In this document: in pieces, positions 1 through 7,344 of the stretch | Position numbering within the stretch: the first letter of the stretch is position 1 | Layout: the number at the start of each line of letters is the position of its first letter | Assembly (NCBI GenBank): GCA_017936185.1 | Contig: JAGBGA010000097.1 | Span: 1-8,493 of the forward strand | DNA length: 8,493 nt | DNA from: Alphaproteobacteria bacterium | GTDB taxonomy: Bacteria; Pseudomonadota; Alphaproteobacteria; Rs-D84 | Reading direction: 5' to 3' | The notes under the pieces: generated by a model | Told to the model about the DNA's origin: nothing | Seen by the model: the letters and a program-made list of their open reading frames with translations, nothing else | The model's database searches: none | Position numbers and translations under genes: made by a program

Positions 1-704
<704 letters not shown>

Positions 705-807
705 TTATCATATTTTTGATGTAAAAAATTTGGGGTGGGTGGACTTTTTTTTAAATAAAAGACTTGATTTTTATAAAAATGCATTTTTTTTGGAAAAATA
801 AAATTAC

Positions 808-836
808 TTGATAATATTGGATTTGATTGCTAACGT
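808..836 (+). promoter_or_regulatory. Candidate nrdR promoter, possibly giving a near-leaderless mRNA
   Basis: TTGATA (808-813), a 17-bp spacer and TAACGT (831-836) form a plausible sigma-70-type pair. A start about 7 nt after the -10 box would fall at about 843, only a few bases before the nrdR ATG at 846. No Shine-Dalgarno sequence lies before that ATG, which fits leaderless translation. The surrounding 672-845 gap is very AT-rich, with several long T and A tracts, and must also hold the ccrM promoter on the other strand; a TATGAT there (complement of about 704-709) is only a weak candidate. Confidence 0.4.
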
Positions 837-845
837 ATATGTGTT

Positions 846-1346
846 ATGAGATGTCCATATTGTAATTCAACAGACAGTCGGGTAACAGATTCGCGTCCAG
901 ATGTAGAAGACGCGATTATTCGTCGTCGTCGTGTTTGTGAACAGTGTGGCGCAAAGTACACAACGGTTGAACGTGTGCAAATGCGCGATTTGGTTGTTCG
1001 AAAAAATAATGGAAAGTTGGAACCGTTTGATCGTGAAAAACTGCGTCGCAGTATCAAGTTGGCATGTCGTAATCGGGATGTTGGTGATGAACAAATTGAA
1101 CGATTGGTTACGTCGATTCATCGTCGTCTTGAAACAGAAACACCTGATGATACGGTTACAAGTGTTTTGGTCGGTAAAATGGTTTCTGATTCATTGTTGA
1201 ATCTGGACCCAATTGCGTTTGTTCGATTTGTTTCTGTGTATCGCAAGTTTTCACGTGTGGCCGATTTTAAGAAAATTATTGACCAAATACCCGAAGATAA
1301 TGATGATGCAGTGGTGTGCAAGTTACCAAAAACATCGCTGTTTTGA
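846..1346 (+). CDS. nrdR: Transcriptional repressor NrdR
   Basis: NrdR senses ATP/dATP and represses ribonucleotide reductase genes by binding NrdR boxes. The 166-aa protein has the usual family length. It opens with MRCPYC and has a second pair, CEQC, at 31-34; C3, C6, C31 and C34 form the zinc ribbon that binds DNA. The segment from about 46 to 136 (VRKNNGKLEPFDREKLRRSI onward) is the ATP-cone that binds nucleotides, and RFVSVYRKF (127-135) is typical of its end. The start at 846 is fixed by the conserved N-terminus; an ATG at 839 is out of frame and hits a stop after eight codons. No ribosome binding site is visible. It diverges from ccrM and ends 9 bp before the lytic transglycosylase, so the two are probably co-transcribed. 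No ribonucleotide reductase gene or clear NrdR-box pair is in the window. Confidence 0.97.
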   Translation: MRCPYCNSTDSRVTDSRPDVEDAIIRRRRVCEQCGAKYTTVERVQMRDLVVRKNNGKLEPFDREKLRRSIKLACRNRDVGDEQIERLVTSIHRRLETETPDDTVTSVLVGKMVSDSLLNLDPIAFVRFVSVYRKFSRVADFKKIIDQIPEDNDDAVVCKLPKTSLF

Positions 1347-1355
1347 TGATATAAA

Positions 1356-3080
1356 ATGAAAAAGATTCTTGCCATTTTGGTTGGTGTGTTTTTTCCGCTG
1401 AATATTTTGGCGGCGGCTTTGCCACAGGTGTTAACCGATGTTGATGCCAGTTTGTATGAACAGATTTTTATGCTGCAAGATAAAGAAAAAATTAACACTG
1501 CGATAAAGGTGCAAAATCAAATTGCAGATAAATTGTTGATGAATGAAGTTTTATATCAACGTTATATTTCTGATTCTTATCGGACGCGTGGGCGTGAAAT
1601 TGTGGAATGGATGGAACTTTATTATGATATGCCCGGTGCGGTTCGTATGCAAAAGTTGGCAAAAATTAAACAGGCGACTGTGCGTAAACCGTTTGTGCCA
1701 AAAATTATGACAGGGCCAGAATCAATTGAAACAGCCCAATCTGAAACATGGACGGCAAAAAAGTATTCGGGGTCGACAGAAAAAAATATTAACAAATTTA
1801 AAAGTGCGATTCGAAGCGGTTCAACAAAGGTGGCGCGCGAAATACTTGAAAGCAAATCGTTCAAGAAAAAATTGACAGAATCTGACTATGGTCGGTTGGC
1901 GGGGCGATTGTCCTATATATATTATACAAATGGTGAAATGGAATTGGCAAAAAAATGGGGGTTTGTTGCGTCGGATGCGAATTCTGAATATGGATTGTGG
2001 TCGATGGGATTGTTGTACTTTAAAGAAGAAAAGTATGCCGAAGCGCAAAAATATTTCAGTCGAATATTGGACTTGAAACAAATTAATAATGCGCGCAAGA
2101 CCGAAGCGGCTTTTTGGGCCGGTCGTTCGGCGGATTTTAATGGTGATCGGGCGACTGCAAAAAAATACTGGCGCGTGGCGGCAACGCATCCAATGGCGTT
2201 TTATGGGGCGTTGTCGGCAACGATGTTGGGGCAACAGCCGGAATATGAATTCTTTGAAAATGATGTGACAAATGAAGATTACCAAGAATTAATGGAATCA
2301 GAATACGGAAAAATGGCGTTGGCTTTGTTACAGGTGGGCCGTAAAGACAGGGCCGAAGAATATTTAAAGTATCTGGTTACGTCCAAGGCGTCGGACAGAA
2401 CGCTTCATGCCGTTAATGCAATCGCAACGGAATTCAGTATGCCAAGATTGTCAATCCAATCGGCAAGTGTTATCAAAGATCGTGGTATTCTTGAAATTGA
2501 CGATGATATTATATATTCGGCCCAATATCCTTTGCCGGATTGGGAACCAATGGGTGGTTGGTCGATTGACAGGGCACTGCTGTTGGCAATAACCAAACAG
2601 GAAAGTAATTTCAGAACGTCCGCAAAATCAGGGGCAGGGGCCAATGGTGTCATGCAATTAATGCCAAGTACTGCAAAACGTGTCGCGCGGGCAAACAAGT
2701 TGGATATAACGCAAATGGATATGTCAAATCCAGAGCACAATATGTTCTTGGGCCAGCAATATATTGTCGACCTGTTGGCGCACCCAAGTGTGGAAAACAG
2801 TATTATAAAAATGCTGGCCGCGTATAATGCTGGGATGGGGACAATGGTAAAGTTTGAAAAGTCTTTCTATACATATGACCCGTTGTTATATATTGAAAGT
2901 TTTCCTGCGTATGAAACGCGAAGTTATATAAAGCGCGTGATGTCAAATTTATGGCTGTATCGTGCGCGATTGAATCAGCCATTGACGTCAATGAAAGAAT
3001 TGGCAAATGGTAATTGGCCGCTTTATAACAGTGAAGACGAATATGTACAGCAACAAATTGCCGAACGTATGATGATATAA
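1356..3080 (+). CDS. slt: Soluble lytic murein transglycosylase (Slt type)
   Basis: This periplasmic enzyme cleaves the MurNAc-GlcNAc bond of peptidoglycan, forming 1,6-anhydromuramic ends during wall turnover. The 574-aa protein starts with a signal peptide (MKKILAILVG..., hydrophobic to about residue 21, probable cleavage around AAA-LPQ). Residues about 30-380 are alpha-helical and repeat-like, as in the superhelical U/L domains of Slt70; 183-240 reads like TPR/Sel1 repeats. The catalytic domain is about 400-535: KQESNF with the likely catalytic Glu416, GANGVMQLMPSTA (428-440), AAYNAG (488-493) and an ETRSYIKRV stretch (520-528). Length is slightly below that of Slt70 (about 620-645 aa). 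The start follows the nrdR stop by 9 bp and has no clear Shine-Dalgarno sequence, suggesting expression on the nrdR transcript. A terminator follows immediately. Confidence 0.93.
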   Translation: MKKILAILVGVFFPLNILAAALPQVLTDVDASLYEQIFMLQDKEKINTAIKVQNQIADKLLMNEVLYQRYISDSYRTRGREIVEWMELYYDMPGAVRMQKLAKIKQATVRKPFVPKIMTGPESIETAQSETWTAKKYSGSTEKNINKFKSAIRSGSTKVAREILESKSFKKKLTESDYGRLAGRLSYIYYTNGEMELAKKWGFVASDANSEYGLWSMGLLYFKEEKYAEAQKYFSRILDLKQINNARKTEAAFWAGRSADFNGDRATAKKYWRVAATHPMAFYGALSATMLGQQPEYEFFENDVTNEDYQELMESEYGKMALALLQVGRKDRAEEYLKYLVTSKASDRTLHAVNAIATEFSMPRLSIQSASVIKDRGILEIDDDIIYSAQYPLPDWEPMGGWSIDRALLLAITKQESNFRTSAKSGAGANGVMQLMPSTAKRVARANKLDITQMDMSNPEHNMFLGQQYIVDLLAHPSVENSIIKMLAAYNAGMGTMVKFEKSFYTYDPLLYIESFPAYETRSYIKRVMSNLWLYRARLNQPLTSMKELANGNWPLYNSEDEYVQQQIAERMMI

Positions 3081-3106
3081 AAAATCCCCGATTTGGGGAT
3101 TTTTTT
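3081..3106. terminator. Bidirectional Rho-independent terminator between convergent slt and rph
   Basis: AAAATCCCC (3081-3089), loop GATTT, GGGGATTTT (3095-3103) make a 9-bp perfect stem. A T-run follows on the plus strand and an A-run precedes it, which becomes the T-run on the minus strand. It starts right after the slt stop and overlaps the rph stop codon (3105-3107), so it can end both transcripts. Confidence 0.85.
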
Positions 3107-3821
3107 ATTCAAGTACTTGTTTTTGTAAATCAATTAATTTTTTGCAACCTGTGGTCGCCATGTTCATTAATTCAGTCAGTTGTTGCGCGTCAAATGGGTG
3201 TTGTTCACCGGTGGCTTGGATTTCAATAAATCGGCCATCGCCAGACATTACAAAGTTTGAATCCATTTCGGCAACACAATCTTCTTCGTAATCTAAATCA
3301 AGTATTAATTCATTTTGCCAAAGGCCGGCCGATACCGCGGCAACGTTGTCCATTATTGGATTGTCGGTTATTCGACCATTTTGAATCAGCCACTTTATCG
3401 CCAATGACAGTGCGACAAAGCCACCGGTGATACTGGCACATCGGGTGCCACCGTCGCCTTGTAATACGTCACAGTCAATTGTTATCGTGTGTTTCCCCAG
3501 GCGTTCCATGTCAACGACACTGCGTAAAGAACGGCCAATCAGACGTGAAATTTCAACGGCGCGATTGTCGTGTGTCATTGCGTCATGGCTTTTTCTTGTT
3601 GCGTTTGCGCGGGGTAACATACTGTATTCTGCGGTGACCCAGCCGCCGGTTTTGTTTTGAATGCGTTTCCAGGTTGGCTGGTTAAAGTCGACCGTTGCAG
3701 TGCAAAGTACGTGGGTGCCACCCATTTTTATAAGGCATGAACCTTCGGCCCATTTGTTGATGTGGGTTTCCATTGATACAGGGCGCATCTGGTTCGATTT
3801 GCGTAATGATGGACGAAGCAT
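3105..3821 (-). CDS. rph: Ribonuclease PH
   Basis: RNase PH is a phosphate-dependent 3'-5' exoribonuclease that trims tRNA precursors and releases nucleoside diphosphates; it works as a hexameric ring in the cytoplasm. The 238-aa protein has the normal length. Recognisable family blocks are MLRPS..Q.RPV at the start, HVLCTATV (37-44), WVTAEYSMLPRA (61-72), RLIGRSLRSVVD (93-104), TITIDCDVLQGDGG (112-125) leading into the phosphate-binding TR (126-127), LDLDYEEDCVAEMD (174-187) and FIEIQATGEQHPF (198-210). The start is supported by AAGGAT (complement of 3827-3832) upstream of the ATG. It is convergent with slt and divergent from the membrane-protein gene. Many alphaproteobacteria keep rph beside hrcA and rdgB; neither is here, so local gene order is rearranged. 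Confidence 0.97.
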   Translation of the reverse strand: MLRPSLRKSNQMRPVSMETHINKWAEGSCLIKMGGTHVLCTATVDFNQPTWKRIQNKTGGWVTAEYSMLPRANATRKSHDAMTHDNRAVEISRLIGRSLRSVVDMERLGKHTITIDCDVLQGDGGTRCASITGGFVALSLAIKWLIQNGRITDNPIMDNVAAVSAGLWQNELILDLDYEEDCVAEMDSNFVMSGDGRFIEIQATGEQHPFDAQQLTELMNMATTGCKKLIDLQKQVLE

Positions 3822-3864
3822 TATTTATCCTTGGGTTTTGGTTTTTTATTGTTTATGTGTTTAT

Positions 3865-3891
3865 ATTATATGGGTTGCGTATTTTTTGCAA
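3865..3891 (-). promoter_or_regulatory. Candidate rph promoter
   Basis: On the minus strand TTGCAA (complement of 3886-3891) is followed after 15 bp by TATAAT (complement of 3865-3870). The spacer is shorter than ideal, but the -10 box is perfect and would start the mRNA about 37 nt before the rph ATG, leaving room for its AAGGAT ribosome binding site. Confidence 0.5.
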
Positions 3892-3914
3892 TTTTTTTTG
3901 GGTTTGCTTTTTTT

Positions 3915-3920
3915 TATAAT
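3915..3920 (+). promoter_or_regulatory. Candidate -10 box for the MprF/YbhN-type membrane protein gene
   Basis: A perfect TATAAT lies 34 bp upstream of the ATG at 3955, in a T-rich stretch. No good -35 hexamer sits 16-18 bp upstream; the nearest TTGCAA (3886-3891) is 23 bp away. The call rests on the -10 alone. Confidence 0.35.
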
Positions 3921-3954
3921 ATGATTATCCTTATATCCCTGTAAAAGGATTTTT

Positions 3955-4998
3955 ATGTCAGCAAGGACAAAACGCCTGGTAAAAAAGGTTATTAGTTATT
4001 CGGGTATTTTCTTTTTTGTGTTGGCCGCAGGTATGCTGTGGTGGCAGTTGCGTGGGTACAGTTTGTCTGATATCGCGCATGCGATTTTGGATATTCCGTT
4101 GTTAAATTTGTTTGCGGCGTGTTTGGCGTGCTTTGGTGGGTATTTGGCACTGTCGCTTTATGATTTTTTGGCGTTGAATTATGTTGGGGGCAAGGTTTCT
4201 TGGTGGAAATGGATGTTGGCCGGGATGTTGGGCTTTGCAATCAGTAATAATGCCGGACATGCGGTGGTCAGTGGGGGCGCAATTCGATATCGGCTTTATA
4301 CAAGATGGCGAATTCGTGGTGGTGATATATTGAAAATGCTGACGATATCGGGATTTACGTATTTCTTGGGGGCGTCGGCAATTGTGGTTATCAGCTATTT
4401 CTTGGTGCCACATGAATTATTTCAAGGTTCGGTGGGGGCAAGTGTTGGAATAAATGCTTTGTTTATATTTTGTCTTGCGGCGCTGTTGTCGTATTTTGCC
4501 GTCACATTGATATTTTATGGAAAAAGCGTCAAGATTGGTCAAATAAAATTCCAGGTTCCGTCAACGCAAATGGCTTTTGCCCAGATGCTTTTGGGAATAA
4601 CGGACAGTGTGCTGGCCGGTTTGGTGTTGTATTTTTGTTTGACGCCATTTGTTGATATACCGTTTGTGGTGTTTATGGGGTTGTTTGCAATTGCCCAGAC
4701 AACCGGCGTGTTCAGCCAAGTGCCCGGTGGTATCGGGGTTTTTGAAAGTGTGTTCTTGTTGGCATTGCCAGATGCAGTGGACAAGGCAAATATATTTGGC
4801 GCACTGTTGACGTACAGAATTATATACTATGTGTTACCATTGATTGGGGTGGGGGGATTGTTCTTTATCTATGAACGTTGGTTGCGGGCGCGAATGAAGC
4901 GGTGGTTGAACGAAGCAAAAGAAAAAATTAATGATGTAAAAGAAAAAATACCTGCGAAAATCAAGAATATAAAATCTGATAAAAAAAATAGAAAATAA
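3955..4998 (+). CDS. Integral membrane protein of the MprF-flippase/YbhN (UPF0104) family
   Basis: The 347-aa protein has about eight hydrophobic segments (roughly 14-31, 48-72, 86-103, 128-150, 165-187, 211-230, 233-250, 285-305, plus a weaker one near 262-271). It ends in a highly charged Lys-rich cytoplasmic-type tail (about 307-347). Two blocks point to the lysylphosphatidylglycerol synthase transmembrane family: SGGAIRYRLYTRW (106-118) and QVPGGIGVFES (255-265), both like the flippase half of MprF. The second MprF half, the soluble aminoacyl-phosphatidylglycerol synthase, is absent, so this is a stand-alone membrane domain. A role in moving a lipid or lipid-linked substrate across the inner membrane is inferred from the family; the substrate cannot be read from the sequence. 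AAGGAT (3945-3950) precedes the ATG and supports the start. No terminator follows, so read-through toward rne is possible. Confidence 0.85.
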   Translation: MSARTKRLVKKVISYSGIFFFVLAAGMLWWQLRGYSLSDIAHAILDIPLLNLFAACLACFGGYLALSLYDFLALNYVGGKVSWWKWMLAGMLGFAISNNAGHAVVSGGAIRYRLYTRWRIRGGDILKMLTISGFTYFLGASAIVVISYFLVPHELFQGSVGASVGINALFIFCLAALLSYFAVTLIFYGKSVKIGQIKFQVPSTQMAFAQMLLGITDSVLAGLVLYFCLTPFVDIPFVVFMGLFAIAQTTGVFSQVPGGIGVFESVFLLALPDAVDKANIFGALLTYRIIYYVLPLIGVGGLFFIYERWLRARMKRWLNEAKEKINDVKEKIPAKIKNIKSDKKNRK

Positions 4999-5003
4999 AT
5001 ACC

Positions 5004-5049
5004 TTGCGAACATATATATTGTCGTGTTAGAATATGCCCTGTGTATAAT
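5004..5049 (+). promoter_or_regulatory. Two overlapping candidate rne promoters
   Basis: TTGCGA (5004-5009), an 18-bp spacer and TAGAAT (5028-5033) form one pair. A perfect TATAAT (5044-5049), with TTGTCG (5019-5024) 19 bp upstream, forms a second. Starts near 5040 or 5056 would leave a leader of about 150-165 nt before the rne ATG. Confidence 0.45.
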
Positions 5050-5055
5050 ATGGGG

Positions 5056-5204
5056 TTATAGTTAAGTGTTTGTATTGTCACTGTTTTCAATAATCCGAAT
5101 GGCGTCGATGGTTAACGTGGCGCAATCCCTTGGCATGGGCTTGGACGCCCCATGGGGACGGTTTATTGCCATTGAATACACCACCAAAACAAAAGGATTA
5201 CAAA
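5056..5204 (+). promoter_or_regulatory. Long 5' leader of rne with competing hairpins
   Basis: The leader is long for this compact window and contains a GC-rich pocket (5101-5160). CATGGG (5134-5139) can pair with CCCATG (5149-5154), and GGCGTC (5101-5106) can pair with GACGCC (5144-5149). The two pairings share bases 5149 and neighbours, so they are largely exclusive. In E. coli, RNase E controls its own level through hairpins in the rne leader; an equivalent role here is inferred from position and structure only. Confidence 0.4.
5193..5198 (+). promoter_or_regulatory. Ribosome binding site that fixes the rne start at 5205
   Basis: AAGGAT lies 6 nt before the ATG at 5205, the same motif and spacing seen before 3955 and 7345. 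The in-frame ATG at 5130 has no such site and would add 25 residues unlike any RNase E N-terminus. Confidence 0.85.
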
Positions 5205-6998
5205 ATGTCAAAAAAAATATATGTGGATGCAGTCCACCCAGAAGAAACACGTGTCGTCGTTGTTGATACGACAACAAATCGTGTTTCGGACTTTGACGTT
5301 GAAACAACAACCAAGCCACAAATAAAAGGTAATATATATCTGGCCAAGGTTATTCGTGTTGAACCGTCTTTGCAGGCTGCATTTGTTGATTATGGAACCG
5401 GAAAAAATGGGTTCTTGCCTTTTTCGGAAATTCATCCGGATTATTATCAAGTGTCGGCAGAACAAAAGAAAAAGTTGTTGGAATTGGCACATGCCAATAT
5501 CGTCGATGACGATGATGACCCAAATGACGAAGAAGATGAAGTCGCAGAATATGATGACCACAGTGCCGGTGAAGACAATATAGAATTTGCCAAACGGGCA
5601 CGTGAATTTAAAATTCAAGATGTTATCAAACCAAAACAGATTCTTTTGATTCAAGGCGTAAAAGAAGAACGTGGACAAAAGGGCGCTTCAATGACAACGT
5701 ATTTGTCATTGGCGGGACGGTTCGCGGTGCTGATGCCAAATTCGCGCAAGCGTAACAGTTATGGTATTTCGAAAAAAATATCTGACAAGGCCGAACGCGC
5801 ACGCCTTCGTGAAGTGTTGCATGGATTGAAAATACCAAAGGGTATGACGGTTGTTTTGCGTACTGCGGCCATGGATGCCGCCGGTGCAGATATTGCCGCA
5901 GATTATGATTACCTGGTGAATCTTTGGAATGAAATTCGTAAAACAACATTGGAATCTGTGGCGCCGGTTACAATCCATACCGAAGATTCTTTGTTGCGTC
6001 GTGTTGTGCGCGATTTCTTAAGTGATAAAGAAGATGTCTTGGTTATCCAAGGTGAAGATGCATATGATGCAGCAAAACAATATTTTCAACAAATGTACGG
6101 GCGTGCCCCGCGCAAGCAGTTGGTGCATTACAAAGATGCCGGTGTGCCTTTGATGGTCAAGGCCGGTGTTGAAAAACAACTTGAAGGTTTACATGGACCA
6201 TATGTTCAATTGCCATCGGGTGGGTCGCTGGTTATAAATCAAACCGAAGCAATGGTGACAATTGATGTTAATTCTTCACGCGCAATCAAAGAAAAAGATA
6301 TTGAACAAACCGCTTTAAACACAAATTTGGAAGCCGCCGAAGAAATCGCGCTTCAGTTGCGTTTGCGCGATTTGGCCGGTATTGTTGCGATTGACTTTAT
6401 TGATATGGAAGAAGAAAAGAATAATCGTAAACTTGAAATGAAGATGCGCGAAGTTATGAAGCGTGACCGCGCACGTACCCAAGTTGCCAAGATTAATAAC
6501 TTTGGTGTTTTGATGTTGTCGCGTCAACGCCTGCGCAGCAGCTTTATGGAATCGTCTTATGTGCCATGTCCGCATTGTATGGGGGCCGGGGTTGTGCCAT
6601 CAATTCAGACGGCGGCAATTATATTGTTCCGTCATTTGCAAGAAAAGTTGTTGGCAAAGTCTGCACAGAAAATAATTATGACCGTCCCAACAGATGTCGC
6701 AGTGTACTTGTTAAATCACAAGCGGGCAGAATTGGCAGAAATGGAAGCCAAATTTGAAACAGAAATTGTTATTGTCGGTGATGACAGTTTGATGAATATT
6801 GACCAATATTCAATTCAACGTGTTGCCCCAGAACAAAACAAGACAGAAGATTTGTTGAATGCGTTCGCACCATCAACAGATGCAAAAAAGAAAAATGCAC
6901 AACATGTTGATGCCAAAAAGACAACGGTTAATGCACAACGTCGTAAACGTAAAAAGCAACCGAAAAAGAAAACGCTTTGGCAAAAAATTGTTGGTTAA
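5205..6998 (+). CDS. rne: Ribonuclease E, catalytic half with almost no scaffold tail
   Basis: RNase E is the main endoribonuclease for mRNA decay and for rRNA and tRNA processing, cutting AU-rich single strands. From the ATG at 5205 it is 597 aa. The S1 RNA-binding domain (about 38-175) includes GNIYLAKVIRVEPSLQAAFVDYG (42-64) and carries an inserted acidic stretch (100-118, DDDDD...EEDE), as in other alphaproteobacterial RNase E. EERGQKGASMTTYLSLAGR (154-172) and LMPNS follow. The DNase I-like domain has TIDVNS with metal ligand Asp354 and AIDFIDM with Asp397; the 43-residue spacing equals that of E. coli Asp303 and Asp346. The Zn-link is CPHC (455-458), 58 residues after Asp397, again as in E. 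coli. A small domain follows to about 545. The protein ends in a short Lys/Arg-rich tail (571-597) in place of the several-hundred-residue degradosome scaffold. It is longer than RNase G (about 490 aa), which lacks the acidic insertion, so rne is preferred. Confidence 0.95.
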   Translation: MSKKIYVDAVHPEETRVVVVDTTTNRVSDFDVETTTKPQIKGNIYLAKVIRVEPSLQAAFVDYGTGKNGFLPFSEIHPDYYQVSAEQKKKLLELAHANIVDDDDDPNDEEDEVAEYDDHSAGEDNIEFAKRAREFKIQDVIKPKQILLIQGVKEERGQKGASMTTYLSLAGRFAVLMPNSRKRNSYGISKKISDKAERARLREVLHGLKIPKGMTVVLRTAAMDAAGADIAADYDYLVNLWNEIRKTTLESVAPVTIHTEDSLLRRVVRDFLSDKEDVLVIQGEDAYDAAKQYFQQMYGRAPRKQLVHYKDAGVPLMVKAGVEKQLEGLHGPYVQLPSGGSLVINQTEAMVTIDVNSSRAIKEKDIEQTALNTNLEAAEEIALQLRLRDLAGIVAIDFIDMEEEKNNRKLEMKMREVMKRDRARTQVAKINNFGVLMLSRQRLRSSFMESSYVPCPHCMGAGVVPSIQTAAIILFRHLQEKLLAKSAQKIIMTVPTDVAVYLLNHKRAELAEMEAKFETEIVIVGDDSLMNIDQYSIQRVAPEQNKTEDLLNAFAPSTDAKKKNAQHVDAKKTTVNAQRRKRKKQPKKKTLWQKIVG

Positions 6999-6999
6999 A

Positions 7000-7026
7000 A
7001 AAATCCCCGATATGGGGATTTTTTTT
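7000..7026 (+). terminator. Rho-independent terminator of rne
   Basis: AAAATCCCC (7000-7008), loop GATAT, GGGGATTTT (7014-7022) and a continuing T-run to 7026 follow the rne stop directly. The stem is identical to that at 3081-3103. Confidence 0.88.
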
Positions 7027-7097
7027 ATTGTTTTTGTGACGATTCCGATATGGGGCGTACGACCAATGATATTATTAATACCGTTATAAATAATAAT

Positions 7098-7126
7098 TTG
7101 CAATTCGCGATAAAATTCCCTAAGAT
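7098..7126 (+). promoter_or_regulatory. Candidate promoter for the structured RNA / beta-barrel transcript
   Basis: TTGCAA (7098-7103), a 17-bp spacer and TAAGAT (7121-7126) predict a start near 7133. It lies after the rne terminator, so the downstream unit is independent of rne. An AT-only inverted repeat (TATTATT 7070-7076, AATAATA 7089-7095) sits just upstream; its meaning is unclear. Confidence 0.5.
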
Positions 7127-7132
7127 AAAAAT

Positions 7133-7326
7133 GTCACACAAAGATGTGTGTCGGGGCTGTCGAAAGCCTGTTTAAACCCGATACAAATGTATCGTTAAAA
7201 CCCCCGCTTGGTCGGGGAGCTGGTGATATATATAATACGGGCAACCGAAAAATCGCCAGAGTCACATGGTTTAAGCTGATTTTCGAACTCCCTGACCGTC
7301 ATGTTTGTATGACGGTTGTTTTATTT
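7133..7326 (+). ncRNA. Candidate structured RNA (four-way junction): sRNA or cis-regulatory leader
   Basis: By hand folding, the 5' and 3' parts pair in three helices: 7150-7156 with 7290-7296, 7160-7166 with 7280-7286, and 7172-7178 with 7268-7274. These are separated by 3x3 and 5x5 internal loops. Inside lie three arms: CGATAC-AAAT-GTATCG (7179-7194); CCCCG-CTTGGT-CGGGG (7202-7217); and CTGGTGAT (7220-7227) with ATCGCCAG (7252-7259), capped by CGG-GCAA-CCG (7238-7247), a GNRA tetraloop. The first arm abuts the closing stem with no unpaired base. A further hairpin CACACA-AAGA-TGTGTG (7135-7150) sits at the 5' end. A promoter lies upstream and a Rho-independent terminator downstream. I compared it from memory with 6S, tmRNA, SRP RNA, RNase P RNA and common riboswitches and saw no signature match. 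It could be a free small RNA or an attenuator for the following gene. Confidence 0.6.
7295..7326 (+). terminator. Rho-independent terminator between the structured RNA and the beta-barrel gene
   Basis: ACCGTCAT (7295-7302), loop GTTTGT, ATGACGGT (7309-7316) form a perfect 8-bp stem followed by a T-rich tail (TTGTTTTATTT). It ends only 8 bp before the AAGGAT site of the next gene. Its first two bases also belong to the outermost helix of the upstream RNA, so the two folds compete slightly. Confidence 0.8.
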
Positions 7327-7333
7327 AATAAAA

Positions 7334-7339
7334 AAGGAT
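7334..7339 (+). promoter_or_regulatory. Ribosome binding site that fixes the beta-barrel start at 7345
   Basis: AAGGAT lies 5 nt before the ATG at 7345, which opens a clean signal peptide. The in-frame ATG at 7144 has no ribosome binding site and would translate the structured RNA and terminator. Confidence 0.85.
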
Positions 7340-7344
7340 TTCGT

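Noticed and set aside
5130..5204. Upstream in-frame ATG for rne, adding 25 residues
   Set aside because: No ribosome binding site precedes it, the extra residues do not resemble an RNase E N-terminus, and AAGGAT sits exactly before 5205.
5066..5266. Small reading frame overlapping the rne start (MFVLSLFS..., internal start at 5099), possible leader peptide
   Set aside because: Neither ATG has a ribosome binding site, the end is a Cys/Arg-rich out-of-frame reading of rne, and the DNA is better explained as a structured leader.
7007..7055. 11-bp direct repeat CCGATATGGGG (7007-7017 and 7045-7055)
   Set aside because: It is short, and one copy is simply the terminator loop and arm; no further copies or function are visible.
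7133..7326. Identification of the structured RNA as 6S RNA or tmRNA
   Set aside because: The long interrupted closing stem recalls 6S RNA, but the interior branches into three hairpins; no tag reading frame or tRNA-like end for tmRNA is present.
7144..7344. N-terminal extension of the beta-barrel protein from the ATG at 7144
   Set aside because: It would translate the structured RNA and terminator, has no ribosome binding site, and would bury the clear signal peptide that begins at 7345.
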